A stretch of DNA of 15,498 bases from Massilia sp. (GTDB lineage Bacteria; Pseudomonadota; Gammaproteobacteria; Burkholderiales; Burkholderiaceae_D): NCBI GenBank assembly GCA_003484545.1, contig DNCF01000130.1:1-15498 (forward strand), written 5' to 3'. Of the stretch, positions 6,958 through 14,450 are shown one piece after another. The position numbers and the translations under genes were made by a program. The notes beneath the pieces were generated by a model, which had not been told where the DNA came from, ran no database searches, and saw only the letters and a list, made by a program, of their open reading frames with translations. Within the stretch, counting starts at the first letter, position 1. Every line of letters starts with the position of its first letter.

Positions 6958-7992
6958 TTACCTCTTCGCCGCCAGGCCCTTCAGCAGCGCCTCGTGGAAA
7001 GCCTTCGGGTCCTGCATCTGCGGCGCGTGGCCCATGTCCGGGAAGGTCACCAGGGTCGCCTTCGGGATCGCCTTCGCGGTCTTCTGCGCCAGCTCCGGAT
7101 AATTCCCGAGTTTCGGGCGCAGCGCTTCCGGCGCGGCGTCCTTGCCGATCGCGGTCGTGTCCTTCAGGCCGATCAGGAGCAGGGTCGGCATCGTCAGCAG
7201 CGGGAATTCGTAGACCACCGGCTGGGTGTAGATCATGTCGTACAGCAGGGCCGAATTCCAGGCGACGATCTCCTTGCCCGGGCCGCGGTACATCCCGGCC
7301 AGCATCTGCACCCAGGGTTCGTATTCCGGCTTCCACTGGTTGACGTAATAGGTCGCCTTCTCGTAGTTGCGGATCCGGTCGGCCGTGGTCTGCAGCTCGC
7401 GCTGGTACCACTTGTCGACGCCCAGCGACGGCACGCCCAGCGCCTTCCAGTCTTCCAGGCCGATCGGGTTGACCAGCACCAGCTGCTCGGTCTGCTGCGG
7501 GAACATCAGGCCGTAGCGCACCGCCAGCATGCCGCCGGTCGAGTGGCCCATGATGGTCGCGTTCCTGACGCCGATCGATTCCAGCAACGCGCGCGTGTTC
7601 TCGGCCAGTTGCTGGAAGGTGTACTGGTAGTGCTGGGGCTTGCTCGACTTGCAGAAGCCGACCTGGTCCGGCACCACCACGCGGTAGCCGGCGCTTGCCA
7701 GCGCCTTCATGCTGCCTTCCCAGGTCGCGCCGCAGAAGTTCTTGCCGTGCATGAGAACGACGGTACGGCCATTGGCCTTGCCCTGCGGCGCGATGTCCAT
7801 GTAGGCCATGTGCAGCTTCAGGCCCTGCGAGGTGAAGTTGAATTGCTTGACCGGCGCCGGGTAGTCGAAGCCTTCGAGTTCGGGGCCGTAGGCGGGCTCC
7901 TTGGCCGATGCGTCGGCGGCGTGGGCAGCGGTCAGCGAGGCCAGGGAAAAGGCGATGGCCGAGGCGATACGGCAGGTGCGATGGAGCGTCAT
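6958..7992 (-). CDS. Exported alpha/beta-fold hydrolase
   Basis: 344 residues. An N-terminal Sec signal peptide (MTLHRTCR, hydrophobic 9-22, cleavage probably after AHA at 25) places it in the periplasm or outside. The mature part is an alpha/beta hydrolase: oxyanion HG motif in VVLMHGKNF (78-86), nucleophile elbow GHSTGG with Ser151, probable acid Asp278 in LIGLKDTT, and catalytic His322 in DMGHAPQ. A cap region lies at about 175-260. The fold supports an esterase, lipase or haloalkane/epoxide-type hydrolase; the substrate cannot be read. It lies 71 bp after the amylase stop with a hairpin in the gap, so it may be read from the same transcript. The ribosome site before the ATG at 7992 is weak. 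Confidence 0.9.
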   Translation of the reverse strand: MTLHRTCRIASAIAFSLASLTAAHAADASAKEPAYGPELEGFDYPAPVKQFNFTSQGLKLHMAYMDIAPQGKANGRTVVLMHGKNFCGATWEGSMKALASAGYRVVVPDQVGFCKSSKPQHYQYTFQQLAENTRALLESIGVRNATIMGHSTGGMLAVRYGLMFPQQTEQLVLVNPIGLEDWKALGVPSLGVDKWYQRELQTTADRIRNYEKATYYVNQWKPEYEPWVQMLAGMYRGPGKEIVAWNSALLYDMIYTQPVVYEFPLLTMPTLLLIGLKDTTAIGKDAAPEALRPKLGNYPELAQKTAKAIPKATLVTFPDMGHAPQMQDPKAFHEALLKGLAAKR

Positions 7993-8004
7993 GGCAATGG
8001 CGGT

Positions 8005-8041
8005 CGGGTTGTCGGAGAGTCAAAGTCTAGCCGATAACCCG
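8005..8041. repeat. Intercistronic hairpin between amylase and hydrolase
   Basis: CGGGTTGTCGG (8005-8015) and CCGATAACCCG (8031-8041) pair over 11 positions with one mismatch and a 15-nt loop. It sits 22 nt after the amylase stop and 12 nt before the hydrolase ATG on the minus strand. There is no U-tract. It could reduce downstream expression, protect the upstream message from 3' decay, or act as a processing site. Confidence 0.45.
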
Positions 8042-8063
8042 AGCCGCGATGCGCCACGCAGGG

Positions 8064-9749
8064 TCAGTTCAAGCCGATCAGCGCCAGCTTGGCCGTCACC
8101 GGGAACTGCACCTTGCCGTTCTTGACCACGGCCGTCGTGCCCGTGTACCAGTCGCGCACGGTCTGGCCGTCCATGAACACGCCGGCCACCGGCACGGCGG
8201 TCGGTTTGTCCGCCGGCAGGTCGAGGGCGACGACCACGCGGTCGTTGGCGTCCTTCGTTTCCCAGGTGCGCTTGAAGGTGTAGGGGTAGTGCTGGATCAT
8301 CTGGTGCACGCCGGCGCCGACGGCCGGGTGGGCCTGGCGGAAACGGCCCAGCTTGAGCCAGTGCTCGCGCACGTCGCGCACGCGGTTCAGGCCGCGCTGG
8401 GCGTTCGAGGCCAGCTCGTCCCAGTTCATGAAGGAGCGCAGCGTGGCGTCGCCCTCGGCGCCCTCCACTTTCAACAGGCGCGCGGTCTCGTCGCCGTAGT
8501 AGATCTGGGCGGCGCCCGGCGCCAGCAGCAGCTTGGTGGCGGTCTCGTAGGGACGCTCGCGCATCGGGTCGTAGGGCGCGCCGTCGTCGTGCGAGCTGAG
8601 GTAGTTCAGCACCGAGGAATCCTTCATCGGGCCATGCAGCGCCTTCGAATATTCGCTGAACAGCTGCTCGTAGCTGTTGACGGCGTCGGTCTTCATCGCG
8701 AAGTTGATCAGGCTGTCGAAGCCCTGCTTCGGATAATCGACCTTCATGCCGCCCAGGTCGTAGGCATGGCCGTGCTGGATCGCATAGCCGTAGACTTCGG
8801 CCGTCATGTAGAACGGCGTGTCGTCCAGCTTCTTCGACGGATTGGCGCGCTTCCAGTCCTCGTAGGCTGCGCTCGCGACCTTCTTGAGGTCTTTCCACAC
8901 GCCCGGCTCGGTGTGCTTGACGGTGTCCGCGCGGAAGCCGTCGAAGCCATACTTGCGCACCCAGTCGGCGTGCCATTTCATCAGGTAGTAGCGCGGCGCG
9001 CGCGGGTAGCCGGTGCGCTTGAAGAAGTCGTCCAGCTCCTTCACCTCGCGTTCGTAGCGCCCTTCCTTCTTCCACTTTTCGACCAGCATCGGCGGCAGCG
9101 CGACGGCCTTGTTGCTGTCGGTGCGGATGTCCGGCAGGTTCTTCACCAGCGTGCAGTCGATGGTGCCGCGCGCGTCCTTGAAGTTGCAGGTCGGGCCGGT
9201 CCGCACCCAGTCGGCCGGCCACACCGGGTCCTTGTCCGTCACCGGGCCGGTGTGGTTCATCACCACGTCGAGCAGCACGCGGATGCCGTGGGCGTGGGCG
9301 GTGTCGACCAGGGTACGCATGTCTTCCTCGGTGCCGAGGTTGGCGTCGACCGCCGTGAAGTCGCGCGCCCAATAGCCGTGGAAGCCATAGCTCCTGCCTG
9401 TGCCCTCGTCGGTGCTGCCGTGGATCTGCTCGACCGGAGGCGTGATCCAGATCGCGCTCACGCCCAGCTCGTTGAAGTAGCCTTCCTTGATCTTGGCCGT
9501 GATGCCCGCCAGGTCCCCGCCCATGTAACCGCGCAGCTTGGCCGCATCCTTCGCCCGGCCGTAGGCCAGGTCGTTGCCGGGGTCGCCGTTGTTGAAACGG
9601 TCCGTCAGCAGGAAGTAGACGGTCGCGTTCTCCCAGACGAAGGGCTGGCTTGGGGCCGACCAGGGCGCCTTGATCTGGGCCTGGGCCGAGGTCTGGCCCA
9701 ATGCGGCAAAAGCGAACATCAGGGAAGCGGCAAGTGCGGGTAGTTTCAT
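8064..9749 (-). CDS. malS: Periplasmic alpha-amylase, GH13, MalS-like
   Basis: 561 residues with a Sec signal peptide (MKLPALAASLMFAFAALG, cleavage probably after AQA at 24). The GH13 regions are in order: YFLLTDRFNNGDP (45-57), region I DVVMNH (161-166), region II GFRADTVKH with nucleophile Asp275 (271-279), region III MTAEVYGY with acid/base Glu318 (315-322) and region IV YLSSHDD with His387 and Asp388 (383-389). EQIHG, LPDIRT, LSSHD and QIYYGDE match E. coli MalS closely, so it should cut maltodextrins or starch in the periplasm. At 561 residues it lacks the roughly 110-residue extra N-terminal part of E. coli MalS. An AGGA ribosome site lies 7 nt before the ATG, and phosphoglucomutase ends only 28 bp upstream, so the two are probably one operon. 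Confidence 0.93.
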   Translation of the reverse strand: MKLPALAASLMFAFAALGQTSAQAQIKAPWSAPSQPFVWENATVYFLLTDRFNNGDPGNDLAYGRAKDAAKLRGYMGGDLAGITAKIKEGYFNELGVSAIWITPPVEQIHGSTDEGTGRSYGFHGYWARDFTAVDANLGTEEDMRTLVDTAHAHGIRVLLDVVMNHTGPVTDKDPVWPADWVRTGPTCNFKDARGTIDCTLVKNLPDIRTDSNKAVALPPMLVEKWKKEGRYEREVKELDDFFKRTGYPRAPRYYLMKWHADWVRKYGFDGFRADTVKHTEPGVWKDLKKVASAAYEDWKRANPSKKLDDTPFYMTAEVYGYAIQHGHAYDLGGMKVDYPKQGFDSLINFAMKTDAVNSYEQLFSEYSKALHGPMKDSSVLNYLSSHDDGAPYDPMRERPYETATKLLLAPGAAQIYYGDETARLLKVEGAEGDATLRSFMNWDELASNAQRGLNRVRDVREHWLKLGRFRQAHPAVGAGVHQMIQHYPYTFKRTWETKDANDRVVVALDLPADKPTAVPVAGVFMDGQTVRDWYTGTTAVVKNGKVQFPVTAKLALIGLN

Positions 9750-9777
9750 GCAGGGTTCCTGTGGTGGTGGGTCGAAA

Positions 9778-11409
9778 TCAGGTAATCACGCTCGGTTGCG
9801 CGCGGCCGGTGCGGGCGCGCAGCTCCGAGACATTGTCGGCGATCGCGATCAGGCTCGATAAGGCCTGCTGCGTTTCCAGGTCGTGGCGGCCCGGGTCGGC
9901 CTCGTAGCGTTCGAGGTAAACGCGGATGGTGGCGCCTTCGGTGCCGGTGCCGGACAGGCGGAACACGATGCGCGAACCGTCGGTCATGACGATGCGCACG
10001 CCCTGGCGCGAGGCGATGGAATTGTCCACCGGGTCGGTGTAGACGAAGTCGTCGGCCAGCGAGACGCGGTAGTCGCCCAGCGCCTGGCCGGCCAGGGTCG
10101 GCAGCTTTTCGCGCAGCGCGGCCATCATGGCGTCCGCGGCGGTGGCGTCGACCGCCTCGTAGTCGTGGCGCGAATAATAATTGCGTCCAAAGCGGGCCCA
10201 GTGTTCGGTCACCAGCTCGCCGACCGACTTGCCGGTGGCGGCGATGATGTTCAGCCAGAACAGCACGGCCCACAGGCCGTCCTTCTCGCGCACGTGATCG
10301 GAACCGGTGCCGTAGCTCTCCTCGCCGCACAGGGTGGCCATGCCGGCGTCCATCAGGTTGCCGAAGTACTTCCAGCCGGTCGGGGTCTCGAAGCAGGACA
10401 CGCCAAGCGCCTCGGCCACGCGGTCGGCGGCGGTCGACGTGGGCATCGAGCGCGCGATGCCCTTGATGCCGGCGGCATAGCCCGGCGCCAGCTTCGCGTT
10501 CGCGGCGATGATGGCCAGGCTGTCCGACGGCGTGACCGCGATGCCACGCCCGACGATCATGTTGCGGTCGCCGTCGCCGTCGGATGCGGCGCCGAACTCG
10601 GGCGCATCGGGACCGTTCATCAGCGCGATCAGCTCGGCCGCGTTGACCGGGTTCGGGTCGGGATGGTGACCGCCGAAGTCTTCCAACGGCTCGGCATTGA
10701 TCACGGTGCCGGCGGGCGCGCCGAGGATGCCCTCGATGATCGCCTTGGCATAGGGGCCGGAAACGGCGCTCATGCCGTCGAAGCGCATCGTGAAGCCGCG
10801 CGCGAACAGGGCGCGAATGGCGTCGAAGTCGAACAGGCGCCCCATCAGTTCTGCGTAGTCGGCGACCGGGTCGATCACCTCGACCTGCATGCCTTCCAGT
10901 TGGGTCGTGCCGACCTGGTCGAGGTTCACGGGCGGCGCGTCGCTGATGCGGTAGGACGTCAGCGTTTGCGTTTTCGCGAAGATCGCCTCGGTGATCTTCT
11001 CCGGCGCCGGGCCGCCGTTGGCGATGTTGTACTTGATGCCGAAGTCGCCGTCCGGGCCGCCCGGATTATGGCTGGCCGACAGCACGATGCCGCCGAAGGC
11101 CGCGTGCTTGCGGATCACGCAGCTCACCGCCGGCGTGGACAGGATGCCGCCGCGCCCGACCAGGATGCGCGCCACGCCGTGGGCCGCGGCCATGTGCAGG
11201 ATGGTCTGGATTGCGCTGCGGTTGAAGTAGCGCCCGTCGCCGCCGAGCACGAGGGTCTGGCCGGACAAGTCGCCGAGGGTCAGGAAGATGGCTTCGACAA
11301 AGTTCTCGAGGTAGCCCGGCTGCTGGAATTCGGTGACCTTCTTGCGCAGGCCCGAGGTGCCGGGACGCTGCCCGGCGAACGGCGTGGTCGCTACGGTGTT
11401 GATCGTCAT
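9778..11409 (-). CDS. pgm: Alpha-D-phosphoglucomutase
   Basis: 543 residues from the ATG at 11409, preceded by AGGAG 6 nt upstream; an in-frame ATG at 11430 is less likely. The enzyme interconverts glucose-1-phosphate and glucose-6-phosphate in the cytoplasm. The phosphoglucomutase landmarks are all present: substrate loop GTSGLRKKV near residue 17, phosphoserine loop SASHNPGG with Ser113 (111-118), metal loop DGDGDR (277-282), sugar loop CGEESYGTGSDHVREKDGLW (361-380) and phosphate-binding RLSGTGTEGAT (484-494). The length and the REKDGLW motif place it with PGM1-type enzymes, not with the shorter phosphomannomutase/phosphoglucomutase group. It sits between the MFS carrier and the amylase, which fits a role in joining phosphorolytic products of maltodextrin or glycogen to glycolysis. 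Confidence 0.96.
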   Translation of the reverse strand: MTINTVATTPFAGQRPGTSGLRKKVTEFQQPGYLENFVEAIFLTLGDLSGQTLVLGGDGRYFNRSAIQTILHMAAAHGVARILVGRGGILSTPAVSCVIRKHAAFGGIVLSASHNPGGPDGDFGIKYNIANGGPAPEKITEAIFAKTQTLTSYRISDAPPVNLDQVGTTQLEGMQVEVIDPVADYAELMGRLFDFDAIRALFARGFTMRFDGMSAVSGPYAKAIIEGILGAPAGTVINAEPLEDFGGHHPDPNPVNAAELIALMNGPDAPEFGAASDGDGDRNMIVGRGIAVTPSDSLAIIAANAKLAPGYAAGIKGIARSMPTSTAADRVAEALGVSCFETPTGWKYFGNLMDAGMATLCGEESYGTGSDHVREKDGLWAVLFWLNIIAATGKSVGELVTEHWARFGRNYYSRHDYEAVDATAADAMMAALREKLPTLAGQALGDYRVSLADDFVYTDPVDNSIASRQGVRIVMTDGSRIVFRLSGTGTEGATIRVYLERYEADPGRHDLETQQALSSLIAIADNVSELRARTGRAQPSVIT

Positions 11410-11431
11410 GCTCCGCTCCTGTGTATGCATT

Positions 11432-11448
11432 CGTTTGTTAACAAAACG
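11432..11448. promoter_or_regulatory. Candidate operator upstream of pgm
   Basis: A perfect 12-bp palindrome TTTGTTAACAAA (11434-11445) lies inside the near-palindrome CGTTTGTTAACAAAACG (11432-11448), 25-39 bp before the pgm ATG. Its position next to the ribosome site and its symmetry suit a LacI- or GntR-type regulator of sugar use. It differs from the repeat at the MFS promoters. No clear -35/-10 pair could be placed with confidence. Confidence 0.4.
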
Positions 11449-11495
11449 TTACGATACGACAGGAGCAAAAATCGCGGCGCAGGGTATTGGTGTTG

Positions 11496-11524
11496 GTAGG
11501 GTGGGCACGGGGTGCCCACCCTAC
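11496..11524. repeat. REP-like palindrome, perfect 13-bp stem
   Basis: GTAGGGTGGGCAC (11496-11508) and GTGCCCACCCTAC (11512-11524) form a perfect 13-bp stem with a GGG loop. It lies between the MFS stop (11541) and pgm, both on the minus strand. A related GTAGGGCGGGCAC/GTGCCCAC element is at 15316, so this is a dispersed repeat of the REP (repetitive extragenic palindrome) type. With no U-run in the minus-strand RNA, it probably stabilises the 3' end of the MFS message or separates it from pgm. Confidence 0.75.
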
Positions 11525-11540
11525 GGGACTCAACGAAACC

Positions 11541-12869
11541 TCAAGCCTGGTTCGGCGCCTTGTCCGTCACCGCCAGCGTCAGCAGCGCCGCCAGCAGCAT
11601 GCTCGCGCCGCCCAGCACCAGGGTCTGCACGGTGTGGCCGTCGAAGAATTCGCGGGTCACGAAACCGAGCAGCAGGCCGCTGACGATCTGCGGGATCACG
11701 ACGAAGAAGTTAAACAGGCCCATGAAGTAGCCCATGCGCTTGGCCGGCAGCGAGCCCGCCAGGATCGCGTACGGCATGGTGAGGATACTGGCCCAGGCGA
11801 CGCCGACGCCGATCATCGGCAGCATCAGCATGTCCTTGGAATCGATCAGGGCGATGCTCGCCAGGCTCAGGCCGCCGATGGCCAGGCAGGTGAAGTGCAC
11901 GATCTTGCGGCTGGTGGCGCGGGCGAACACGGGCAGGATGAAGGCGGCCAGCGCCGACACGCCGCTGTACACCGCGAACATGATGCCGACCTGGTTGCCG
12001 GCTTCCTGGAAGGCCGCCGACTGGGCGTCGCGCGTGCCCCAGACCGCGTCGGCGATCGCGCTGCCGGTGTAGATCCACATCGCGAACAGCGCGATCCAGG
12101 TGAAGAACTGCACGAAGGCCAGCTGCACCATGGTCTTCGGCATCTTGCCGAAACCGCCGAGGATCTCGGCCAGCGCCACGCCGACGTTACGGGCGTGCTT
12201 GCGCTCGTGCTGGAAGCTGTCGAGGTCGGGCGGCGGCAGTTCGTCGGCGGTGAACACGGTCCAGCTGACGGCGACCATGAACACCAACGCGCCGGCATAG
12301 AAGGAGTAGCGCACGCTGTCGGGAATGGTGCCGTCGACCGGCACGTTCGACACGCCCAGGTGGGTGAAGATGGTCGGCAGCAGCGAGGCGATCACGGCGC
12401 CGCAGCCGATGAAGAAGGTCTGCATCGCATAGCCGGCGGTCTGCTGCGAAGGATCGAGCTTGTCGCCGACGAAAGCGCGGAACGGCTCCATCGAGACGTT
12501 GATCGCCGCGTCCATCATCCACAGCACGGCCACTGCCATCCACAGCGCCGAGGAGTTCGGCATCAGGAACAGCGCGATCGCGGCCAGCAGCGCGCCGATG
12601 AAGAAGAAGGGGCGGCGCCGGCCCCACTTCGGGTGCCAGGTGTTGTCGCTCATGTAGCCGATCACCGGCTGCACCAGCAGGCCCGTGACGGGCGCGGCGA
12701 GCCAGAACAGCGCCAGGTCGTCCGGATTTGCGCCGAGGGTCGAAAAGATGCGGCTGGTGTTGGCGTTCTGCAGCGCGAAGCCGAACTGGATGCCGAAGAA
12801 GCCGAAGCTCATGTTCCACAGCTGCCAGAACGACAGGCGCGGCTTGAGCGCGTTGGTATGCATTTCCAT
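11541..12869 (-). CDS. MFS sugar transporter (GPH/SLC45-like)
   Basis: 442 residues from the ATG at 12869, with GGGGA 5 nt upstream; a second ATG two codons in is also possible. It is a polytopic inner-membrane protein with about 12 hydrophobic segments. The loop between segments 2 and 3 reads SDNTWHPKWGRRRPFFFIG (74-92), the GRRRPF signature shared by sucrose/maltose:proton symporters of the plant SUC and animal SLC45 type. The mirror motif KRMGYFMGLFNFFVVIPQI (377-395) marks the second half. Next to pgm and a periplasmic amylase, uptake of maltose or short maltodextrins is the best guess. Upstream, a promoter and an approximately 157-nt structured leader are predicted. The downstream gene pgm follows after 131 bp with a hairpin and its own probable operator. 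Confidence 0.9.
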   Translation of the reverse strand: MEMHTNALKPRLSFWQLWNMSFGFFGIQFGFALQNANTSRIFSTLGANPDDLALFWLAAPVTGLLVQPVIGYMSDNTWHPKWGRRRPFFFIGALLAAIALFLMPNSSALWMAVAVLWMMDAAINVSMEPFRAFVGDKLDPSQQTAGYAMQTFFIGCGAVIASLLPTIFTHLGVSNVPVDGTIPDSVRYSFYAGALVFMVAVSWTVFTADELPPPDLDSFQHERKHARNVGVALAEILGGFGKMPKTMVQLAFVQFFTWIALFAMWIYTGSAIADAVWGTRDAQSAAFQEAGNQVGIMFAVYSGVSALAAFILPVFARATSRKIVHFTCLAIGGLSLASIALIDSKDMLMLPMIGVGVAWASILTMPYAILAGSLPAKRMGYFMGLFNFFVVIPQIVSGLLLGFVTREFFDGHTVQTLVLGGASMLLAALLTLAVTDKAPNQA

Positions 12870-13026
12870 CTTTGTCCCCAAGCGGCCCGGCACGCGCCGG
12901 ACTCTCTGTATGTGGCGAACGCCCCACATGCGCGCATCGGCCGGCTGTTGGGCAGGGACGGCGGCGGTCGGTGGGAGGCGTTCCCGTCCGAAAGGCCAGG
13001 AGGACGGGCTAGTTGCAGGGTAATTT
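12870..13026 (-). promoter_or_regulatory. Long 5' leader of the minus-strand MFS gene
   Basis: If the promoter at 13032-13060 is used, the message begins near 13026 and has a leader of about 157 nt. It contains a perfect 7-bp stem, CCCGTCC (12983-12989) with GGACGGG (13002-13008), loop 12 nt, and a second smaller one, TGTGG (12911-12915) with CCACA (12924-12928). No known riboswitch class is recognised. The leader is GC-rich, unlike the AT-rich promoter DNA beside it. Confidence 0.35.
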
Positions 13027-13041
13027 GTAGCAAAATAACAT
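13024..13041. repeat. Operator-like direct repeat, copy 1
   Basis: TTTGTAGCAAAATAACAT. It is identical at 16 of 18 positions to copy 2 at 13111 and in the same orientation, 87 bp apart. It covers the predicted -10 (13032-13037) of the minus-strand MFS gene. The inner 15 bases resemble the HexR box TGTAATWWWATTACA, as I recall it, at 12 positions. Confidence 0.6.
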
Positions 13042-13060
13042 GGCGTTTTCCGAGTGTCAA
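13032..13060 (-). promoter_or_regulatory. Sigma-70-type promoter of the minus-strand MFS gene
   Basis: Read on the minus strand, TTGACA (13055-13060) is a perfect -35, followed after 17 nt by TATTTT (13032-13037) as -10. The spacing is optimal. The -10 lies inside operator-like repeat copy 1, so a bound protein should block this promoter. Confidence 0.6.
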
Positions 13061-13098
13061 TCCAGCATTCGCATAGTAAAATCGCCATATCCACGGGC

Positions 13099-13128
13099 TC
13101 GACAGTGACTTTTGTAGTCAAATAACAT
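13099..13128 (+). promoter_or_regulatory. Sigma-70-type promoter of the plus-strand MFS gene
   Basis: TCGACA (13099-13104, five of six to the -35 consensus) and TAACAT (13123-13128, four of six to the -10) are separated by 18 nt. Transcription would begin about 11 nt before the ATG at 13146, just ahead of the GGAG ribosome site, which is a very short leader. The -10 lies inside operator-like repeat copy 2. Confidence 0.45.
13111..13128. repeat. Operator-like direct repeat, copy 2
   Basis: TTTGTAGTCAAATAACAT, the second copy of the repeat at 13024. It overlaps the spacer and -10 of the plus-strand MFS promoter. Of the 15 inner bases, 12 agree with the remembered HexR box. The two copies give the divergent promoters the same apparent control site. 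Confidence 0.6.
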
Positions 13129-13145
13129 AACGATATGGAGACACC

Positions 13146-14435
13146 ATGCTCGACATGCAGCGCCGGCTGAGCAATTCCTTCTACGCGTTGACCAGCTTGC
13201 CGGCCACGGCGATGGGTTTTGCGCTGTGCATCCAGATTTCCGCCCTCAGCTGGCTGCTGAGCACCAGGTACCACCTCGACATCCACGAGATCGGCATCGT
13301 CTGGGCCGCCGGTCCCCTGGCCGGCATCCTGGGCCAGGTGATCATCGGCTTCATCAGCGACAAGACCTGGTTCTGGGGCGGACGCCGCCGGCCCTTCATC
13401 CTGATCGGCGGCACCCTGGCCGCCCTCTCGGTGTTCCTGCTGCCGCGCATCGAGATCGTGGCCGACCTGCTGGGCGTGACCAATTTGCTGGTGGTGGCCG
13501 TGATCATCGCGCTGACGCTCGATTTGTCGATCAACATCAGCTTCAACCCGACCCGCTCGCTGATCGCCGACGTCACGCCGGAAGGCCAGGCGCGCACGCG
13601 CGGCTACACCTGGATGCAGACGATCTCCGGCTTCTGGGGCGTGATGGCCTACCTGATCGGCGCCTTCATCGATAACTACGCGCTCATTTCGATCGGCGTG
13701 ATCATCGTGCTCGCGTTCTCGGTGCTGCCGGTGTTCCTGATCGAGGAACCACGCGAGCTGGCGCCGGAAACGAATGCGTCCGTGGCCCCCGCCGCCGCGA
13801 CCGCCACCGACTGGGGCCAGTTGTGGCGCCTGTGGACGGCGCACGCCTTCAGCTGGTTCGGCGTGCAGGCCATGTTCGTCTACATCATCGCCTTCATCCA
13901 GCAGCACGTGGTCGCCGCCGGCGCCACGGCGGAACAGGCGGCGGCGCAGTCGGGACACGTGATCGCGATTTCGTTCGCGGTGATGAACGTGGTCGGCTTC
14001 CTGCTGCCGGCGCTGGTGCTGGCGCCCCTGGGCGCGCGCATCGGGCGCGTGCGCACCCAGGCGATCTGCATCGGCATCATGGCGCTGGCCTATTTTGCGA
14101 TCGCCCTGTTCGCGCGCTCGCCCGCCAGCCTGTACGTGCTGATGGCGGTGGTCGGCATCGGCTGGGCGGCCGTGGTCAGCCTGCCCTTCGCGATCATGAG
14201 CGAAAAGGTCGACAAGCGCCGCATGGGCTTCTTCATGGGCCTGTTCAACCTGTCGGTGGTGCTTCCGCAGCTGGCGACGACCGGCGTGGGCTACGTGCTC
14301 AAGGACGCGGCGGACAAGAGCCTGCTGTTCCTGATCTGCGGCGGCTGCCTTGCGGTATCGGCCGTGCTGTGGACCTTCGTCAGCGATGCCCGCGCCGCAC
14401 AGGCGCTGGAGCCGGCGCTGGTTAACTCGCACTAA
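13146..14435 (+). CDS. MFS sugar transporter (second, divergent GPH/SLC45-like paralogue)
   Basis: 429 residues from the ATG at 13146, preceded by GGAG 5 nt upstream. About 12 membrane segments are visible, with a soluble Ala-rich central loop near 205-225. The loop after segment 2 reads SDKTWFWGGRRRPFILIGG (71-89) and the second half carries KRRMGFFMGLFNLSVVLPQL, so it belongs to the same carrier family as the divergent gene at 11541-12869. The two differ widely outside these motifs, so they are old paralogues and probably have different substrates or affinities. It is the first gene of a two-gene unit with the esterase 15 bp downstream. Substrate is inferred from context only: an alpha-glucoside or another sugar. 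Confidence 0.9.
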   Translation: MLDMQRRLSNSFYALTSLPATAMGFALCIQISALSWLLSTRYHLDIHEIGIVWAAGPLAGILGQVIIGFISDKTWFWGGRRRPFILIGGTLAALSVFLLPRIEIVADLLGVTNLLVVAVIIALTLDLSINISFNPTRSLIADVTPEGQARTRGYTWMQTISGFWGVMAYLIGAFIDNYALISIGVIIVLAFSVLPVFLIEEPRELAPETNASVAPAAATATDWGQLWRLWTAHAFSWFGVQAMFVYIIAFIQQHVVAAGATAEQAAAQSGHVIAISFAVMNVVGFLLPALVLAPLGARIGRVRTQAICIGIMALAYFAIALFARSPASLYVLMAVVGIGWAAVVSLPFAIMSEKVDKRRMGFFMGLFNLSVVLPQLATTGVGYVLKDAADKSLLFLICGGCLAVSAVLWTFVSDARAAQALEPALVNSH

Positions 14436-14450
14436 TAAAGGAAATCACGC

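Noticed and set aside
11541..14432. A 963-codon minus-strand open frame running through both MFS genes
   Set aside because: Its last 442 codons are the real minus-strand MFS gene. The upstream part is antisense to the second MFS gene, is rich in Arg, His, Gln and Asp with no membrane pattern, and crosses the divergent promoter region.
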